Source: Paenibacillus sp. Soil787 (lineage in GTDB: Bacteria > Bacillota > Bacilli > Paenibacillales > NBRC-103111). From it: a stretch of 64,000 bases of DNA. The notes beneath the pieces are model-generated. The model was not told the DNA's origin. It searched no databases and worked only from the letters and a program-made list of their open reading frames with translations. This document shows positions 61,129 through 64,000 of the stretch, piece by piece. Made by a program: the position numbers and the translations under genes. Every line of letters starts with the position of its first letter. Position 1 is the first letter of the stretch. The stretch lies in the NCBI RefSeq assembly GCF_001429545.1, contig NZ_LMSP01000048.1, forward strand, positions 188,731 through 252,730, given 5' to 3'.

Positions 61129-61836
61129 GTGAGCAAAAAAAAGCGGGGAGTATCGATTATCACGTGTACGAATAGGCCAAGTTTTATTAGTAATGTCTTA
61201 GCAAATTATAAAAGACAGCGTTACCCGATAAAAGAATTAATTATCGTATTAAATAAAAGCGGCATGAAATTATCCAAGTACCGTAAAAAAGCAAAAGACC
61301 ATAAAAATGTTTCGGTTTACAGAAGGAAGGAAAAAGTCTCTCTGGGTGAGTGTTTGAATTACGCAATAAAACGGACGAAGCTCCCCTATATAGCTAAATT
61401 CGATGATGACGACTACTACTCGAAATATTATTTGACAGAGCAAATGAAGGCGCTGCGTCGTTCGAAAGCGCATGTTGTGGGAAAAAGAGCTTACCTGGCT
61501 TTTATCAAAACGAAAAAACTGCTCGTCCTCCATACACCCAAAAAACAACATAAATTCGTTACATGGGTAACAGGTGGAACCATCTTATTTAAAAGGCGTG
61601 TTTTTAATAAAGTCCGATTTCCAAAAATTTCACTAAATGAAGATGTGATCTTTGCAAAAAGATGCAGGAAAAATCACTTTAAAATATACTCCTCAAGTCC
61701 TTACAATTATGTAATGATCCGCCGAAAAAACAAAAAAGGCCACACATGGAAAGCCAGTGACGACCACCTTCTATCAAGAAGCCAGATAGTTGCAAAAACC
61801 AGGAATTTCCGAAAAATGGGCACCCGAGCAAAATAA
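61129..61836 (+). CDS. Family 2 glycosyltransferase
   Basis: A 235-residue GT-A fold transferase. It shows the family start RGVSIITCTNRPSFISNVL, the nucleotide/metal site IAKFDDDDYYSKYYL (DxD), the acceptor-side WVTGGTILFKRRVF and the catalytic-base region LNEDVIFAKRC. GTG at 61129 lies behind AGGAGGAG. It has no membrane helix. The protein is strongly basic and Lys-rich, matching the kinase-like genes upstream, and is probably co-transcribed with them. Similar short transferases are found with spore-surface polysaccharide genes in Bacillales; such a role here is inference. Confidence 0.88.
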   Translation: MSKKKRGVSIITCTNRPSFISNVLANYKRQRYPIKELIIVLNKSGMKLSKYRKKAKDHKNVSVYRRKEKVSLGECLNYAIKRTKLPYIAKFDDDDYYSKYYLTEQMKALRRSKAHVVGKRAYLAFIKTKKLLVLHTPKKQHKFVTWVTGGTILFKRRVFNKVRFPKISLNEDVIFAKRCRKNHFKIYSSSPYNYVMIRRKNKKGHTWKASDDHLLSRSQIVAKTRNFRKMGTRAK

Positions 61837-61897
61837 GCTATTTCAAATCAATCTAACACATATTCACCAAATTCTTTGTAATATGAATAAGTCATAG

Positions 61898-61917
61898 GGA
61901 GCTGCCGCGGTAGCTCC
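61898..61917 (+). terminator. Short hairpin after the glycosyltransferase gene
   Basis: GGAGCT pairs with AGCTCC around GCCGCGGT, followed by TTCATC. The stem is short and the U-tract weak, so this is a tentative terminator. Confidence 0.4.
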
Positions 61918-62037
61918 TTCATCACATTGGTTTACAAAAAGTTACAACGAATAGAAAGAGGAATTATTCCCCTTATGTGGAAAGGTTAATTGAGTGAACA
62001 ACGAACATTTTCTAGTCCAGATTGAAGGAGGTATATT

Positions 62038-63054
62038 ATGCCCATCCATCCCTACGGATTGCTCAAATGCAAAGCACACGACCGGCGTCTCGGCACAAAC
62101 GAGAACCCGCATTACCAGGTGCACGCTATCGCAAATAACGAACACTTCCGCATAGCGATCAATGTCAAGTCGCAGCAGCGCCCGTCCGAGCTGTTGTACT
62201 GTACGATTGAAAATTTTCAGCATGTCACGACGGCCGAATTGTCTGCTATGCCATTTGGTTTTTCGCCGCTGGCAAGCAAGCCTAACGGACAAGCACTCGA
62301 TTATATTCGTAGCAACTTATTCGATCGCCGTAACATGCTACCGCTTGCCTTCAATATACCGGGAAGAGACAACGATCTGAACGAGAAGCTTGACTTCTAC
62401 ATCAGACGCGCGATGGAAACCGATGATGCCGTTATGTACGCATTCGGTGAAAGATGGGGTCCTGAACACGGCAAGGCGGACAAAATCTTTGGATTCGAAA
62501 TCGGCAACGGCATTCACGATATTCATATGAATCAAGGTAACAGTGGCACATTTACGAAAGACGACGGTGTCTACCAGGACGGGGGGCTGCTGATCCACTT
62601 CCCGTCGGAGGACAAGTGGATTGCCGTATTTCTCGCTTTTCAGTCCCAATCATGGCATACCGACGATAATTCGGGACACGTAATCAGTGGCCCTGTGGAG
62701 GAACCAGTACCTAACAACGACACAACGCCGGTTCAAGTGGAAGGCGGCAGCATTCGAATCGCAGGGGTCATCGTACTGACTGAAGACGGCAGTTACGAAA
62801 CGGTCACACTGCTCAATGCTTCCAATCGGGCCGTAGACTTGACAGGGTGTGTAATCGCAAACAAGGCTAAGCAAAAGCACAAGATTCATGGCATCATCGA
62901 ACCCGGACAGTTTATGTCCATCCCAGTAGCTGAACCTGCATTCTTCCGAGACAAGGGTGATATTATTACTCTACTCGACCGTAACGGCCTAAAAATCGCC
63001 GGAGTCTCATATACGAAGAATCAAGTGAAACCAGGCTGGACGATACTCTTTTGA
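62038..63054 (+). CDS. DUF2278 (YukJ-like) protein with C-terminal lamin-tail domain
   Basis: A 338-residue protein. Residues 1-220 match DUF2278: YGLLKCKAHDRRLGTNENPHY at the start (given to 20 residues: YGLLKCKAHDRRLGTNENPH), DYIRSNLFDRRNMLPL, FGFEIGNGIHDIHMNQGN and DGGLLIHFPSEDKWIAVFLAFQSQ. Residues about 235-335 form a lamin-tail (LTD) beta-sandwich (ETVTLLNASNRAVDLTGCVI, ITLLDRNGLKIAGVSYTKN). DUF2278-LTD pairing is known in Firmicutes; the function is not established. ATG lies 7 nt behind AAGGAGG. It is preceded by a hairpin and followed by a strong terminator, so it is a single-gene unit. Confidence 0.88.
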   Translation: MPIHPYGLLKCKAHDRRLGTNENPHYQVHAIANNEHFRIAINVKSQQRPSELLYCTIENFQHVTTAELSAMPFGFSPLASKPNGQALDYIRSNLFDRRNMLPLAFNIPGRDNDLNEKLDFYIRRAMETDDAVMYAFGERWGPEHGKADKIFGFEIGNGIHDIHMNQGNSGTFTKDDGVYQDGGLLIHFPSEDKWIAVFLAFQSQSWHTDDNSGHVISGPVEEPVPNNDTTPVQVEGGSIRIAGVIVLTEDGSYETVTLLNASNRAVDLTGCVIANKAKQKHKIHGIIEPGQFMSIPVAEPAFFRDKGDIITLLDRNGLKIAGVSYTKNQVKPGWTILF

Positions 63055-63063
63055 GTTCATGCA

Positions 63064-63115
63064 AATAGAAGAACCGCCTTCCAATGGTTTGGAAGACGGT
63101 TCTTCTATTTTTTTT
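63064..63115 (+). terminator. Terminator of the DUF2278 gene
   Basis: AATAGAAGAACCGCCTTCC pairs with GGAAGACGGTTCTTCTATT around an 8-nt loop, and eight T follow. Confidence 0.93.
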
Positions 63116-63166
63116 GCGGATATATTATGGAACTATCGTTCGCTACGACTCGCCTGACTTCCTATC

Positions 63167-63408
63167 TCACGACGTTACGGGTACGGCTTTGGTCTTAAAA
63201 TCATCAAAGTACCATGATTTATAACCGTCGATCGGGCGATCTTTGGCTCCCTCAACTCCCGGTCCATAATACGACGAAGTATATTCGTAATCAGCCTTGT
63301 CTTTTTGCGTTCCGAAGAAACGAATATGGATGTCCGGGCACCGGTGATCGTCCTTGGAATAGTTAATAGTAATAGGAGTGGAAATAAAACCACTACAAAT
63401 TTTGTCAT
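63167..63408 (-). pseudogene. Small exported protein with apparent frameshift
   Basis: ATG at 63408 follows AAAGGGG and gives a signal-like start MTKFVVVLFPLLLLLTIP. After that the frame reads poorly (basic, repeat-free) to 63175. An overlapping minus-strand frame, open from about residue 12, reads like a folded protein: NYSKDDHRCPDIHIRFFGTQ, then DYEYTSSYYGPGVEG and GYKSWYFDDFKTKAVPVTS to a stop at 63167. A shift of one base within the T/A-rich run near 63365 would join the two into one 75-80 residue secreted protein. The family is not recognised. Confidence 0.45.
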
Positions 63409-63481
63409 CAGAAATCCCCTTTCAATGGCAAAAGATAGCTCTATGGGCAACCACAGAGCTATCCCTTATTCTATGGGATTT

Positions 63482-63661
63482 TTATTGGAAATACATCACC
63501 CCACCCTGTACCCATCCGTTCGCCATAGCATCAAAATGGACACGGTAATCAATGCTGTGGCGCTGGCCCCATGTGGAGACGGTAATCCAACGGTTGTCAT
63601 TCACATCCCGGAAGTACTTGGTGATCGTCATCCAATGCCACTCATACTCATAGTCGGACAT
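63482..63661 (-). pseudogene. 59-residue fragment, possibly the end of a C39-like peptidase
   Basis: A minus-strand frame MSDYEYEWHWMTITKYFRD... ends GWVQGGVMYFQ and stops at 63482. Its look (HWMTITKYF, then RWITVSTWGQRHSIDY) resembles the region around the catalytic His of papain-like C39 peptidase domains, where a strand carrying His is followed by a WG segment. There is no good ribosome site, an in-frame stop immediately precedes the ATG and the rest of such a domain is absent, so it is probably a remnant. Confidence 0.4.
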
Positions 63662-64000
63662 TTATAGATGGATTCCCATATCAGATAAATTACATGCATC
63701 ACGCATGGAGAGTTACTTTCTGAACAAAGGAATTCGTGTTTATCACTCAGATCGCTTGACTCGATCATTTCGATCGCCTAAACTGCCCTTATTCTCTGAG
63801 GGAGTTGAACACCCTACTTATCCGAACAAACAAGGATAAACGACTCCGTCGTCCTTTTGGGGCGAGCACGTTTATCAAGACTGATGACGCGAAGTGTAAT
63901 AAAAATTTATACTTTCTGCCCTGAAAATTAAAAATTTTCATTCATCAGTGGTGCCGCAACGCTGCATGTCGAGGAGAACTATTATTCAAGAGCCAAATTA
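63662..64000. other. Right-edge region with inverted repeat, no gene seen
   Basis: GATAAACG (63835-63842) and CGTTTATC (63869-63876) are 8-bp inverted arms around a GC-rich loop that includes CTCCGTCGTCC. A plus-strand frame ending near 63922 (LRELNTLLIRTNKDKRLRRP) passes through it but has no start or ribosome site. No gene was accepted here. Confidence 0.4.

Noticed and set aside
1..64000. CRISPR arrays, tRNA and rRNA genes
   Set aside because: No regularly spaced repeats and no cloverleaf or rRNA-like conserved segments were noticed anywhere in the window.

Overview
The window looks like a chromosome segment from a spore-forming, Paenibacillus-like member of the Bacillales. The signs are a complete germinant-receptor operon, a GlnK/GlnL-type sensor pair, YesM/AraC-type two-component regulation of a sugar importer, many TTG/GTG starts behind strong AGGAGG-type ribosome binding sites, and moderate GC with AT-rich islands. 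No rRNA, tRNA, CRISPR array or intact insertion sequence was seen. All family assignments come from reading motifs, without database searches.

1-18.5 kb: secondary metabolism and export. A non-ribosomal peptide synthetase (NRPS; cut by the left edge) reads C-A-T-C. Its adenylation domain carries the full threonine specificity code (DFW-N-IG-M-VH plus Lys). A type II thioesterase lies just upstream. Further on, on the same strand, come an Sfp-type phosphopantetheinyl transferase and a MacAB-like exporter (adaptor, ATPase, permease). The exporter is headed by a large secreted protein and a 53-residue peptide gene. A secreted lipase, an alpha/beta hydrolase, a secreted beta-propeller protein and an MFS exporter lie around them.

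18.5-26 kb: a gene-poor stretch with four copies of a short repeat and a possible IS scar, then a C4-dicarboxylate/aspartate operon (transporter, aspartase, ACT-domain malic enzyme). It is divergent from a GlnK/GlnL-like two-component system. The divergent region holds a cre-like site and three AATCT repeats spaced exactly 10 bp.

26-43 kb: plant-polysaccharide and sugar use. A 1987-residue secreted protein combines a CE12 rhamnogalacturonan acetylesterase with a PL11 rhamnogalacturonan lyase. Next is a ribose/allose-type ABC importer with a PfkB kinase and a metal-dependent ketose epimerase. Its probable control system is a membrane-anchored binding protein, a YesM-type histidine kinase and an AraC-type response regulator.

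43-54 kb: two tandem GMC oxidoreductases, the second fused to a ThuA-like domain, with a DUF3298 protein; the germinant receptor operon in the order A, C, small two-helix (D-like) subunit, B; and a TetR regulator divergent from a DHA2 multidrug exporter, with inverted-repeat operators between them.

54-64 kb: a DUF4405 membrane cytochrome with a P460 lipoprotein; an AraC regulator divergent from a truncated MFS gene and an aldo/keto reductase; then an AT-rich island. The island encodes a DUF7948/beta-propeller-repeat protein fused to a minimal kinase-like domain, a free-standing paralogue of that domain, and a family 2 glycosyltransferase. It is followed by a DUF2278/lamin-tail protein and broken gene fragments. 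The fusion-kinase-glycosyltransferase trio is the best candidate here for an undescribed system.
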